A stretch of 40,336 nucleotides of DNA, taken from NCBI GenBank assembly GCA_025351825.1, contig JANXVE010000128.1:1-40336 (forward strand), written 5' to 3'. The notes under the pieces are model-generated. The model was not told the DNA's origin. It ran no database searches and was given only the letters and a program-made list of their open reading frames with translations. The translations under genes were made by a program, and so were the position numbers. The stretch's first letter is position 1, and each line of letters opens with the position of its first letter. The stretch is from Chamaesiphon sp. 341R_metabat_111. Lineage in GTDB: Bacteria > Cyanobacteriota > Cyanobacteriia > Cyanobacteriales > Chamaesiphonaceae. Of the stretch, positions 17,174-25,834 are shown in pieces.

Positions 17174-18514
17174 ATGTGGATGATACCGTTCTGGTTTTGT
17201 ATCACATTTATTTCTCTTTATCCTACAGTACAAACTCCAATTTTACAGTTTGATTTAATTTCTTTTTCTAGCAAAGATTTAATTCTTATTACACTCAGTT
17301 GTTTTTATTTACTGCCAGTAATTCGTCAGAATTCGGTTGTATCTTATTTCAAGAAATCATGGTCCAATAGTTTACCCGTTATTACAACAGCAATACTCGG
17401 CTACGCTGCTATTTCAGTGACATGGAGTGGGATGAGATTTCTCGATATGATAATGATGCTATACACTCTAGTTATAACATTTTTTGTATTTCACCTTAGC
17501 TATAATTTAATTGCGAAAATGCCTGTAGGATCTTTGCGACCATTTCTATGGCAGCTTACAGTCTTTATCTCGATAATTTCCTTAGTCTATTTAGCACAAT
17601 CCTTCTTTTCCTTGGATCTAAGAAGTTCCAGTAGTCTGCAAAATGATGAGTTTGGGGTAGACCGAGTACGCGGACCTCTATTTGGATCCAGCACTGGATA
17701 TTTTATGTTGATACCAGCACTTGCCTTCTCAATCCAGGAGATCGCCAATACTACCAGAAAAGAGCCTTTTAAGTGGATTGTAATGCTGATTTTGGGTACT
17801 ACAATTTTATCTCTTGGTTCGCGGGGTGGTGTAGTAATAATTTTAATTTTTATAATTTCATTAATTTTCTTCTTGCGAGATAGAAAACAACGGCTTGTTG
17901 CATATCTAGTCGCGGCTATAATGATGTTAGCAATAACTTTTACAATCCTTGGTGCAACTACAAATACAAACCGTTTTGCTAAGACAGAAAGTGATGGTAG
18001 ATCTGAGACTTATTCAACATCTTTTGAAATCATAAAAAACAGGTCTGTTCTTGATAATTTTTTGGGCTCCGGCTATGGATCTTACTGGCATTGGTACAGC
18101 ATAGATATAGATATCGACGGACACCCTCTGGACGAATCGGTATCAACTAAGTACGGAACTATGCTGTACCACCCTCATTCAACATTTCTTTTGCTCCTTG
18201 TAGAAATAGGTCTCCCTGGGTTGCTTTATTTGTTCAAGTTAAGTCATATCTTACTTAACATGATTTCTAAAAACAATCAAAATACCTCTGGCACGATATT
18301 TTTCTGCGGTGTTGCCACGTCAGGGCTAGGTCTGTTTTTTGACTTCTTTATTTTTAAAAATTGGACAGTCTCGATGATTTGGTTTATATATTTTTTTGGT
18401 GCTTTAGCTTTGATAGTACAATCGGAGAAAGTGATTCTAATCGGGTCACAACAAAAACTACTGGTATTCACTCCTACCAGAAAACAGCAAGCAATTCCTC
18501 TCAGTAAAAAGTAG
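17174..18514 (+). CDS. O-antigen polymerase/ligase-like membrane protein (Wzy/WaaL)
   Basis: 446 residues, about ten to twelve hydrophobic segments. The large periplasmic loop (about residues 270-340) carries many charged residues and ends in YHPHSTFLLLLVEIGLPG, the HxxxL...E.G pattern of the O-antigen ligase/polymerase (Wzy_C) family. LSLGSRGGVVIIL is the other family hallmark. It probably polymerises lipid-linked repeat units in the periplasm. The gene is visibly more AT-rich than its neighbours and the upstream 67 bp is almost all A/T, common for Wzy genes and suggestive of transfer. The next gene starts 13 bp downstream. Confidence 0.85.
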   Translation: MWMIPFWFCITFISLYPTVQTPILQFDLISFSSKDLILITLSCFYLLPVIRQNSVVSYFKKSWSNSLPVITTAILGYAAISVTWSGMRFLDMIMMLYTLVITFFVFHLSYNLIAKMPVGSLRPFLWQLTVFISIISLVYLAQSFFSLDLRSSSSLQNDEFGVDRVRGPLFGSSTGYFMLIPALAFSIQEIANTTRKEPFKWIVMLILGTTILSLGSRGGVVIILIFIISLIFFLRDRKQRLVAYLVAAIMMLAITFTILGATTNTNRFAKTESDGRSETYSTSFEIIKNRSVLDNFLGSGYGSYWHWYSIDIDIDGHPLDESVSTKYGTMLYHPHSTFLLLLVEIGLPGLLYLFKLSHILLNMISKNNQNTSGTIFFCGVATSGLGLFFDFFIFKNWTVSMIWFIYFFGALALIVQSEKVILIGSQQKLLVFTPTRKQQAIPLSKK

Positions 18515-18527
18515 ATAGATTATTCTG

Positions 18528-19784
18528 ATGTTATTAGCAAAAATTATCCCTTTGCATTTCGCTATCCATCGAAAATTTATTTTGGGTTGCATAATAGTAC
18601 TGCTTTTACTAATGATGTACCTCCCGACAAAAGCTGTTGGACCTCAGGAAGCAACAAGGAAGAAAATGATCGAGTATGGCTGGGATGTACCAACTCCTAA
18701 ATTTTTCCGCCAGCATATTAAGGAAATGGAGCAGCGCCCTTTCGATGGCGTAATAATTAAGCTTAATGTAGGTAAAGAGGTTTTCAGGAAAACTGCCTAT
18801 CCAAATGCAGCGTTTACCCAAGACCAAAAAGATCTGGCGGCTACTAAATCATCCCGCCTTACTGATAACTTTGCGATCGTGTGGTCTGGGATGGAGGAAG
18901 GATGGGACTGGTTTAATGATGCTGATTGGGCTAGTGCGGCAAAAAATATTCAGAACTTTGCCAAAACAGCTAAAGCAGGCCGATTTCGCGGTATTGCGTT
19001 CGATCCGGAACCTTACAGTCATACTCCCTGGAAGTATAACGAGCAATCCCAACAGAAAAACAAAACGTTTCAAGAATATCAAGCGCAGGTGAGAAAGCGA
19101 GGTGCCCAGTTTATGAAACTGTTGCAATCGACACAACCTGATACCCAGGTTCTCACACTAGGTTTGCTGAGTTGGATGAAAGCTTTGGTGGTAGAGCCAA
19201 TTGACCCCCCTATATTGCAACAGCAACTCGCCAATCATGATTATGGACTGTGGCCAGCTTTCATTAATGGGATGCTTGATACAACGCAACCAAGTTCCAC
19301 CATTATTGATGGCAATGAAGGCGCATATTTCTTCTATCGTGCTGCTTGGTTTGAAGGAATGCACAATTTAATCCGCAAAGATATACGGGTATTTGTCGAT
19401 CGAATTAACCATAAGAAATATGACAAACAGGTGAAGTTGGGGCAATCAGTTTTTGTAGATCTTGTGCTTGACCTATTTAAAAAGCCAGCTAACAATATTA
19501 ACAACGGCTGGTTTGGGATGAAAATGCCGCATTTTCTCTCGCCAGATGACCGATTACGGTTGTTAGAACATAATATTTACCACTCACTTCGGACAACAGA
19601 TCGATATGCTTGGATCTACAGTGAGAACTTAAACTGGTGGCAAAAAAATATTCCTAAAGGTGCAGAAGAGGCTATTCGGCGTGCCAAGACAAAAATTCAA
19701 ACAGGAAAACCGTTAGGATTTGATGTCGATTCCGTCACCGCAGCAGCTTTGAAAAAGTGTAAAGCCATCAACCCAGAATGTTGA
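18528..19784 (+). CDS. Secreted TIM-barrel-like protein, possible glycoside hydrolase
   Basis: 418 residues. The hydrophobic segment at about 18-33 (KFILGCIIVLLLLMMY) is a signal peptide or anchor, so the body is extracytoplasmic. I cannot assign a named family. Features suggest an alpha/beta barrel: FDGVIIKLNVG, the tryptophan-rich IVWSGMEEGWDWF, then FRGIAFDPEPYSHTPW near residues 152-167, where paired Asp/Glu at a strand end resembles glycosidase active sites, and DGNEGAYFFYRA near 263-274, another strand-end acidic pair. It has many Trp and Tyr residues, as in sugar-binding clefts. It lies 13 bp after the polymerase gene and before a glycosyltransferase, so it may trim, release or control the chain length of the polysaccharide. 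The enzymatic assignment is inference only. Confidence 0.7.
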   Translation: MLLAKIIPLHFAIHRKFILGCIIVLLLLMMYLPTKAVGPQEATRKKMIEYGWDVPTPKFFRQHIKEMEQRPFDGVIIKLNVGKEVFRKTAYPNAAFTQDQKDLAATKSSRLTDNFAIVWSGMEEGWDWFNDADWASAAKNIQNFAKTAKAGRFRGIAFDPEPYSHTPWKYNEQSQQKNKTFQEYQAQVRKRGAQFMKLLQSTQPDTQVLTLGLLSWMKALVVEPIDPPILQQQLANHDYGLWPAFINGMLDTTQPSSTIIDGNEGAYFFYRAAWFEGMHNLIRKDIRVFVDRINHKKYDKQVKLGQSVFVDLVLDLFKKPANNINNGWFGMKMPHFLSPDDRLRLLEHNIYHSLRTTDRYAWIYSENLNWWQKNIPKGAEEAIRRAKTKIQTGKPLGFDVDSVTAAALKKCKAINPEC

Positions 19785-19935
19785 TCCGTGTCAATCGAAT
19801 ATGGTTCAGATTCAGATCTCCACGCTCTTAGATGGCGGAATAGGAGCGTCATCAAATAGATCGGTCAGGGAATAATCTTGTTAGAGAAGCAACAAAAGTT
19901 AATTGTAGTTAATTTATCAATAATCAAATAATCCA

Positions 19936-21147
19936 ATGAAAGTAGTTATTAGTCTCGAACAACGATTCGATCGCACACCAGATGGTAAGGTCTGGACACA
20001 AACAACCTGTGCGTACCCCTTCTGGACGAGGTATTTAGAAGTTTTCGATCTAGTTTCTGTATTTGCGCGGGTCAAGGATGTGCCCAGTGTCCCAGCCGAC
20101 TGGAAACAGGCTGATGGTGAAGGAGTCTCTTTTGCTCCAGTGCCCTACTATATCGGTCCCTGGCAGTATTTACTCAAAGTTGCTCAGATCGAGCGATCGG
20201 CTAAAAATGCTGTACAGAAAGAAGATGCTGTAATTCTGCGAGTATTTTCACCGATTGCGCTCTTTATCAAGCCAATACTCCAACGCACAGGTCATCCCTA
20301 CGCCGTCGAAGTTGTGGCAGATCCTTACGATGTATTTGCACCTGGCTCGATTAAAACATTGCTGCGCCCGTTTCTGCGCCACTGGTTCTTCTGGGTACTC
20401 AAAAGACTGTGTGCAAATGCGATAGCTGCCGCTTACGTGACCAACAAAGCTCTTCAGCAGCGATACCCCTGTCCAAACTTAGCTGTAGGAATTTCTGATG
20501 TGGAGTTGCCTGATGAGGCGATAGTTGCAAGTGCTCGGCCCCAGCAAGATCGATTGCAAACACCGACGCTGATTTATGTTGGTACTTTACAACAGCTCTA
20601 TAAGGCTCCAAATATTTTAATTGATGCTGTCGCTGCTTGCGTAAGCGAGGGATTAGATCTGAAGTTGATCGTAGTGGGATCTGGTCAATATCAACCGCAA
20701 CTAGAGGCTCAATCCGCACGTCTGAATATCGCCTCAAAAGTCCAGTTTTTGGGACAATTAGGGTCTAGTGAGGTCAGGGAATGGATCGATCGATCCGATC
20801 TATTTGTCCTCCCGTCTTACCAAGAAGGTCTGCCCAGAGCAATGGTAGAAGCAATGGCGCGGGGATTACCTTGTATTGGTTCTGCTGTGGGTGGTGTGCC
20901 CGAATTGATCCCGCCAGAGGATCTAGTTCCTCCTGGGGATGTAGCCGCATTAGCGTCGAAAATTAGGGAGATTGTCATGGATCCTGAAAGATTAGCGCGG
21001 ATGTCACAGCAGAATTTGGAAAAATCCAAAGATTATCGGGATCGACTCCTTAACGGACAGCGGATAGATTTCTACCGTTCTGTTCGCAACAGTACGGAAG
21101 CATGGTTGAAACGACCTAACCTCGATCGTTCGATTGAAGTATTGTAA
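19936..21147 (+). CDS. GT4 family glycosyltransferase
   Basis: 403 residues, GT-B fold. The N-terminal acceptor domain has YAVEVVADPYDVFAP. The C-terminal donor domain begins near residue 213: LIYVGTLQQLYKAPNILIDA, LIVVGSGQYQPQLEAQ, VQFLGQLGSSEVREWIDRSD and PSYQEGLPRAMVEAMARG with the EX7E-type pair. It adds a sugar to the growing polysaccharide unit; donor and linkage unknown. A 151-bp gap separates it from the secreted protein, so it may have its own promoter. It converges with the flippase gene. Confidence 0.92.
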   Translation: MKVVISLEQRFDRTPDGKVWTQTTCAYPFWTRYLEVFDLVSVFARVKDVPSVPADWKQADGEGVSFAPVPYYIGPWQYLLKVAQIERSAKNAVQKEDAVILRVFSPIALFIKPILQRTGHPYAVEVVADPYDVFAPGSIKTLLRPFLRHWFFWVLKRLCANAIAAAYVTNKALQQRYPCPNLAVGISDVELPDEAIVASARPQQDRLQTPTLIYVGTLQQLYKAPNILIDAVAACVSEGLDLKLIVVGSGQYQPQLEAQSARLNIASKVQFLGQLGSSEVREWIDRSDLFVLPSYQEGLPRAMVEAMARGLPCIGSAVGGVPELIPPEDLVPPGDVAALASKIREIVMDPERLARMSQQNLEKSKDYRDRLLNGQRIDFYRSVRNSTEAWLKRPNLDRSIEVL

Positions 21148-21264
21148 ATTTGCCTTTGCCTGGGCCATTTTTCTTTTGATTCGATTACCTCCGGTACCCT
21201 ATTACTAGGGCAAACGCTCTGCTACCACGAACGAGGAGTTCGGATTGGCATGTGTGAGGATATT

Positions 21265-22560
21265 TTACTCGGCGGAATACTGGGATTTATTAATTTTGTG
21301 GAAAACATGAAAAATAATTACTAGACTAAATCCAATCTGAACGACAGCACTAACGATCAGTGCAATTGCCGCGCCAATCAATCCTTGAATGGGTACCAAC
21401 CAAAAGCAGCAGATCGCGGAGACACCAGTAGTAACAATAGACAGGGGCATCTGAACTCGAAAATACTGAGCTGCGGTCATTGCGTACCCCAAAAAAGAGG
21501 CGATATAGCCAATGCCCGCAGATACCATTAATAAGATAAATAAGTAGCCCTGCGCTGCATATTCGGGACGATATAACAGCGTCAGAATCTCCCGCCCAGC
21601 AATCGCCGCCATTAAAATCGATAGCCCACCCAGCAGAGCACCTATTAAAAGTGTTTTGAGTACAAGGTTTTTAAAATCTTTAGTGTTGCCTGCTGCATAA
21701 TATTTGGCTAGACGTGGACAGGCGGATTGCCCCAAGGCCCCGATCACAATATTTCCGGCCACCATCAAGTATGATAAAGCGGAAAAGATCCCCAACTCGC
21801 GCTCGCCCAGATAATGTTGGATAAAGTAGCGCGGAATATTGGCGTTGAGCGAAATCAGCATCATCACCAAACCTAATGGTAAGGATAAGCCTACCAGACT
21901 CCGAAGATCTGTGGCGTTGAATCTCGGCTGAAGCACGCGATTTCGATCGGGTGTTACTTGTGTCTGAACTGAAGCTCTTAAAATCGCGACACCATTGGGA
22001 ATATCGTAGCAGATGAGTACGATCGCCCAAATCACAGCTAGCCCGATCGTGCCCCCCAAGACGTTCCCAGTCAGCCAGATACCGATTCCCAACATTAACA
22101 GCGACAGCGGCCCTTTAATCATCAGGGAGATGGCAATCCGATCCATTCGTTCTTGATACTGGAACAGCCCATGAAATACATCGCTAATCGATTCGAGTGA
22201 TTTGGCAACACCAAGAACCAAGATTGTGAGTGCTGTCTCCCACCGATATCCTGCCGTGAACGCAACTATACCGATCGCTAGTAGTGCTAAACCAGTACAG
22301 ACTAATCGTAGTCCCAGATAATCGCCAAATTGATACCTGCGATCGACATCGGTAGTCTGAATCTGGCGTAATTGCAAGTTGGCAAATAACACAATCGGAG
22401 CTGTCACCGCCAATCCCAGGGTAAATTGACCAACCATTTCGGGGCTGCCCAGTTTTGCCAGCACTACCAACATCCCCCATTGAGACGCGGCATAAATAAT
22501 ATTGCCGACAAACGTCCAAGAGAAGTTTTGACGCAGGGTGAGTGATTTTGGTTGGGTCAT
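21265..22560 (-). CDS. Polysaccharide flippase, Wzx/MATE-like
   Basis: 431 residues from ATG at 22560. The frame extends upstream to 22665, but MTQPKSLTLRQNFSWTFVGN is the typical N-terminus, with an amphipathic segment then the first membrane helix. It has about twelve to fourteen hydrophobic helices. The LRQIQTTDVDRRYQFGDYLGLRL segment and the FQYQERMDRIAIS loop fit the Polysacc_synt family that flips undecaprenyl-linked repeat units across the membrane. It is the export step for the glycan made by the genes at 11.6-21.1 kb. It is convergent with the GT4 gene and preceded on its strand by the small membrane protein. Confidence 0.9.
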   Translation of the reverse strand: MTQPKSLTLRQNFSWTFVGNIIYAASQWGMLVVLAKLGSPEMVGQFTLGLAVTAPIVLFANLQLRQIQTTDVDRRYQFGDYLGLRLVCTGLALLAIGIVAFTAGYRWETALTILVLGVAKSLESISDVFHGLFQYQERMDRIAISLMIKGPLSLLMLGIGIWLTGNVLGGTIGLAVIWAIVLICYDIPNGVAILRASVQTQVTPDRNRVLQPRFNATDLRSLVGLSLPLGLVMMLISLNANIPRYFIQHYLGERELGIFSALSYLMVAGNIVIGALGQSACPRLAKYYAAGNTKDFKNLVLKTLLIGALLGGLSILMAAIAGREILTLLYRPEYAAQGYLFILLMVSAGIGYIASFLGYAMTAAQYFRVQMPLSIVTTGVSAICCFWLVPIQGLIGAAIALIVSAVVQIGFSLVIIFHVFHKINKSQYSAE

Positions 22561-22726
22561 AGGTGACGTGTTTAGTTGGGTGAAATCGACAGCAATCGTT
22601 CGCCCTAATCTAATTTTTGTGAGTATCGTGTAATCAAAAAGATTACTCATCTCAATCATACTCACATTTTGCGCTGAGGATGTGAATTTGGAGCGATCTT
22701 GTCGATCGGGTGAGTGGTGGATTGAG

Positions 22727-23038
22727 TTACTCTAAATCTTGAGACTGGGTTGCTTTTAGCAAAGGTGTCTGAGTCGAACTCAAGACTGGATCTGCGGTGC
22801 TGGTTGGCTGTTGGATGATTTGGCGATCTCTAGCCAATGAGAACTGCTGCTGGTAATTGGAAGCGACAGCGAGGATCGTACCCAATCCTAAATAAACGGG
22901 TAATGGTAAATCGATATCTTTAATTGATTGATACAATTCGGCGACAGCTAAAAGGATGAAAAAGATCGCAATCCAAAATTGAGGCATATCTTTAGAGTAT
23001 GTTTTCCACTCTGATTTTAGCTCACGCCGTCGAGACAT
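22727..23038 (-). CDS. Small membrane protein of unknown function
   Basis: 103 residues from ATG at 23038 (MSRRRELKSEW). The open frame runs further to 23215, but that extension would overlap the start of the divergent regulator and has no family character. There are two hydrophobic helices, PQFWIAIFFILLAVAELYQS and LPVYLGLGTILAVASNY, with a charged N-terminus and a Gln/Thr/Ser-rich tail. I do not recognise the family. It sits 166 bp upstream of the flippase on the same strand and could be co-transcribed. Confidence 0.65.
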   Translation of the reverse strand: MSRRRELKSEWKTYSKDMPQFWIAIFFILLAVAELYQSIKDIDLPLPVYLGLGTILAVASNYQQQFSLARDRQIIQQPTSTADPVLSSTQTPLLKATQSQDLE

Positions 23039-23208
23039 CTGTACCTGCGCGAAGCTATCCGAACAGATCTCAATTGTCAACGGTGTAAAAACCGATCTGA
23101 CTAAGTAATAAAAAGTGACTGAGATCTTAGAAAGTCTAGTAATAATAGCATTCTTTAATGTTCGATAAAGGTGATAAGCTGTTAGCGACGAGTTAGGAAA
23201 CCTTAACT

Positions 23209-23694
23209 TTGGCAATTATCGAACTTACCCCCGATTTCCCAAGTTTAACGACTACAGATCGACTACTAGAGTCGATCCATCATCACCCCGAAGGTTTAAC
23301 AATTAGGCAGTTAGCCGATCGATTAAACCGCCCAATCTCCATGATCCAAATTTGTTTGAATATTCTCATAGCTAGCCGAAAAGTAGCTATTAGACAGCAA
23401 AACAATGGGCACCAATTAGCTAAAGTATACATTCTTAGGCCAGACAAACCTCAGTCCCAGCGTCAGTTTCGGCGAATAACTAGCAATAGTAATAGTAGTA
23501 TCACACCGATCGGATTAAGAGCGGGAGCTGGATTGACAAAAATCCAACTTGCAGCTCAATTGGGCTTGAGCGTCCGAACGATTAATGACTGGGAGCAAAA
23601 ACGCTCTCAGCCAAAATTAGTTCCGTCTCAACTCAAACAAATGATGTCGGTGTATCAATGTACACTAGACGAACTGATTGCGGCATTTGAGTAA
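23209..23694 (+). CDS. Two-domain transcription regulator (winged helix plus XRE HTH)
   Basis: 161 residues with a TTG start at 23209. AGGA at 23195-23198 gives normal spacing and no ATG lies nearby, so TTG is the best choice. Residues about 17-65 form a winged-helix-like domain (GLTIRQLADRLNRPISMIQI). Residues about 103-160 form a Cro/C1-type helix-turn-helix (TKIQLAAQLGLSVRTINDWE, then an MMSVYQCTLDELI tail). It is probably a DNA-binding repressor or activator; target unknown. The divergent 170-bp gap to the small membrane protein may hold an autoregulated operator. Its 3' end overlaps the DUF3084 gene on the other strand by 40 bp. Confidence 0.8.
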   Translation: MAIIELTPDFPSLTTTDRLLESIHHHPEGLTIRQLADRLNRPISMIQICLNILIASRKVAIRQQNNGHQLAKVYILRPDKPQSQRQFRRITSNSNSSITPIGLRAGAGLTKIQLAAQLGLSVRTINDWEQKRSQPKLVPSQLKQMMSVYQCTLDELIAAFE

Positions 23695-25391
23695 GTGCTA
23701 AATAATACTTTGCCGTTGGCGATCGCTCGTAATTGAATTATCAGTGGTCCTAATGTATATGTATCCCGATCGACAATCGTACTGATTTCGATCGGGTATT
23801 TTTGTTTTTTTATCTGTTCGATAAACTGAACGTATGTAGTCAATTGACCATCACCAATTTGTGGTCGATCGTCCAAGATGCCTACCCGCCGAGCGCGGAG
23901 TTGAGATGTTACTAATAGGATGTTTAATTGTTGACGAATTTGCTCTTCATTCATATGCAGTGGATCGACAGTTACGTCAGCAATTTTGGCATTTTGCTTA
24001 AATAATTTTTGATTTGGGATCGCATCAATGAATACCTGAATATTGGTATCGCCAACTAGATAGTTACCTGTCGAAAAGATTCGCACTACATAATCACGGC
24101 GTGCTCCGGCTGGTGCATCCGCTGGATTGGCGATCTGCTGCTTGAGCTGGGTTAATTGATTAGAGCCGATTTCAATTATTTGTCGCCTGCTATCAAACCT
24201 GTCGGGATTAGTCGCTTGTAGGGCATTGAGATTAGCTTGAGTGAGCAGCGCGTTGATGGCTTTGGCTGCAGACCTTGTATTACTAACCGGAATAATTGCA
24301 CTTGCCAATACTTGATTGCGAAGAATGCCAATATTTCCCTGGCGAATCTTGTGATACTCCTGCTCGATATTGTTGACTTCTTTTTCGAGTGAAGCCAATC
24401 CTTGACGATTAGTTTTTACTTGTGATTCAATTTTTTTGAGCTGTCGATCTCGAAGTTTCAATTGCATCGCCCTGGTTTGAAATTCTTGCTCTAAGGTTTG
24501 ATGCTGTTTCTCTTTTTCTTTGAGTTGGGCTTGGCGGACGGCTAGCTGTGGATTGAGTTGCCCGATCTGAGCTTCTACTCCTAATAGTTGTGTTTGCTGT
24601 GTCTGTAACTCTAACTCTAGATTGGTCAATCTCGTAGTCGCCCGATCCAATTCTCGCCCGACTTTTTTGACAGTATTTTCGTATGCTTGGAGGCGTTGAG
24701 TCTTGTCGATCGATCTTGGTTCGACGGTAATGATATTTAGCTGTTGCTGAAGTTGCGATCGTTTGCTGGTATCGATCGCCAATTGTGCCTGGAGCGGCAA
24801 AATCTCCTCTTCCAGGCTGCTAATCCGTTGTTTTAAGTCTCGGACTTGAGTCGAGATTGTCTGCCGTTGTGCCTGCAAATCGCTCCGCTGGCGGGCGATT
24901 TCAGTTACTTCCCGTACGAGGTCGTTTCGCTCACCGGAAACCACCTGGAGCTGCTGTTGGGTGTTTTTGAAATTCTGGGCAGCAATTGATTGTTTGAGCA
25001 GTTCATCTTTGAAAGATTTATTGATGCCCGTCAGCAAATCTGTCGCCTCCAACTGCTGATTCCGAGCAACTTCCAGCTCTTTCTGCACCCGATCTTTTTG
25101 CTCCAAGGCGCGGGCAAGATTTTCCTTGGTAGCAGAGAGTTTGCCCTGAATTTTTTGGAGATCGAATACCCCCGTCCGCAACTGCTCACTCGCTCCAAAA
25201 ATCAGTGTTAGTACGGAGCCAGAGATCAGTGTTCCTGTAACGATCGTCACTAGTGTGGCTGTCTGGCGCGGGCGGAGTTTAAACAGCGTCAATCGCGCCT
25301 TTCCCACCCGCGTGCCAATTCGATCGCCAGATACAGCGATGATCCCCCCTAGAATTAACATTGCCCCGATTAGTAGGTATCCGCTGGTCAT
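23655..25391 (-). CDS. DUF3084 membrane coiled-coil protein
   Basis: 578 residues from ATG at 25391. The frame continues to 25511 through a Pro/Ser-rich tract that is only the translation of the G/C-rich repeat, so it is excluded. Two N-terminal membrane helices (LLIGAMLILGGIIAVSG and about residues 43-65) flank a short basic loop GKARLTLFKLRPRQT. A long coiled coil of Gln/Leu/Glu/Arg heptads follows at about 75-340, then a globular C-terminal domain with YVVRIFSTGNYLVGDTNIQV and VRIF/AIPNQ-type beta strands. This is the DUF3084 family, cyanobacterial, of unknown function, presumed envelope or scaffold role. It is divergent from cdaA across 443 bp and overlaps the HTH gene tail to tail by 40 bp. 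Confidence 0.9.
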   Translation of the reverse strand: MTSGYLLIGAMLILGGIIAVSGDRIGTRVGKARLTLFKLRPRQTATLVTIVTGTLISGSVLTLIFGASEQLRTGVFDLQKIQGKLSATKENLARALEQKDRVQKELEVARNQQLEATDLLTGINKSFKDELLKQSIAAQNFKNTQQQLQVVSGERNDLVREVTEIARQRSDLQAQRQTISTQVRDLKQRISSLEEEILPLQAQLAIDTSKRSQLQQQLNIITVEPRSIDKTQRLQAYENTVKKVGRELDRATTRLTNLELELQTQQTQLLGVEAQIGQLNPQLAVRQAQLKEKEKQHQTLEQEFQTRAMQLKLRDRQLKKIESQVKTNRQGLASLEKEVNNIEQEYHKIRQGNIGILRNQVLASAIIPVSNTRSAAKAINALLTQANLNALQATNPDRFDSRRQIIEIGSNQLTQLKQQIANPADAPAGARRDYVVRIFSTGNYLVGDTNIQVFIDAIPNQKLFKQNAKIADVTVDPLHMNEEQIRQQLNILLVTSQLRARRVGILDDRPQIGDGQLTTYVQFIEQIKKQKYPIEISTIVDRDTYTLGPLIIQLRAIANGKVLFSTYSNAAISSSSVH

Positions 25392-25834
25392 TTTGGGGAA
25401 AGTTTGGGACGGAGGGACGGAGGACGGGGGGATTGAGGGACTGGGAGACGGGGGACTTGGGGAATGTATGTGTTTATGCTGTTTGTTGTGTTCTGAACTC
25501 CCAAATCCCAACTTTATTCAATTGATAAGCTTTATGTTCGATCGAAAAATGAACTAGCAACTATGATATCACAAGCGTTTTGGAGATTCCGATCCGGTAG
25601 CTACAACTCATTCAGCTTTGCTGCACCAGAGGTAATCGACAGCCGCAACCTAATAGTGTCCCCAGTCTCCCAGTCCCCAAGTCCCCAAGTCCCCCCGTCT
25701 CCCAGTCTCCCCGTCTCCCCGTCCCCAAGTCCCCCAGTCCTCCTCGCTCCAAAGACTACTTCTCAAAATTAATTGTCGATCGACTCCAATCTGCCATAAG
25801 ATTTAAAGATTGGTTGTAGTAGATAAAGTTGCCA
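25392..25834. other. 443-bp divergent region with G/C-rich repeat tracts
   Basis: Between the DUF3084 gene and cdaA. Two low-complexity tracts face each other: G-rich at 25393-25466 (GGGACGGAGG, GGGGACTTGGGG types) and C-rich at 25656-25746 (CCCAGTCTCC, CCCAAGTCC units), so they can pair as an imperfect inverted repeat around about 190 bp of ordinary sequence. A 69-codon frame from 25563 is mostly translated repeat and is not called. Promoters for both genes are expected in or between the tracts. Confidence 0.75.

Noticed and set aside
25563-25772. 69-codon frame upstream of cdaA
   Set aside because: Its second half is the translated C-rich repeat (Pro/Ser/Val only) and it has no Shine-Dalgarno site.
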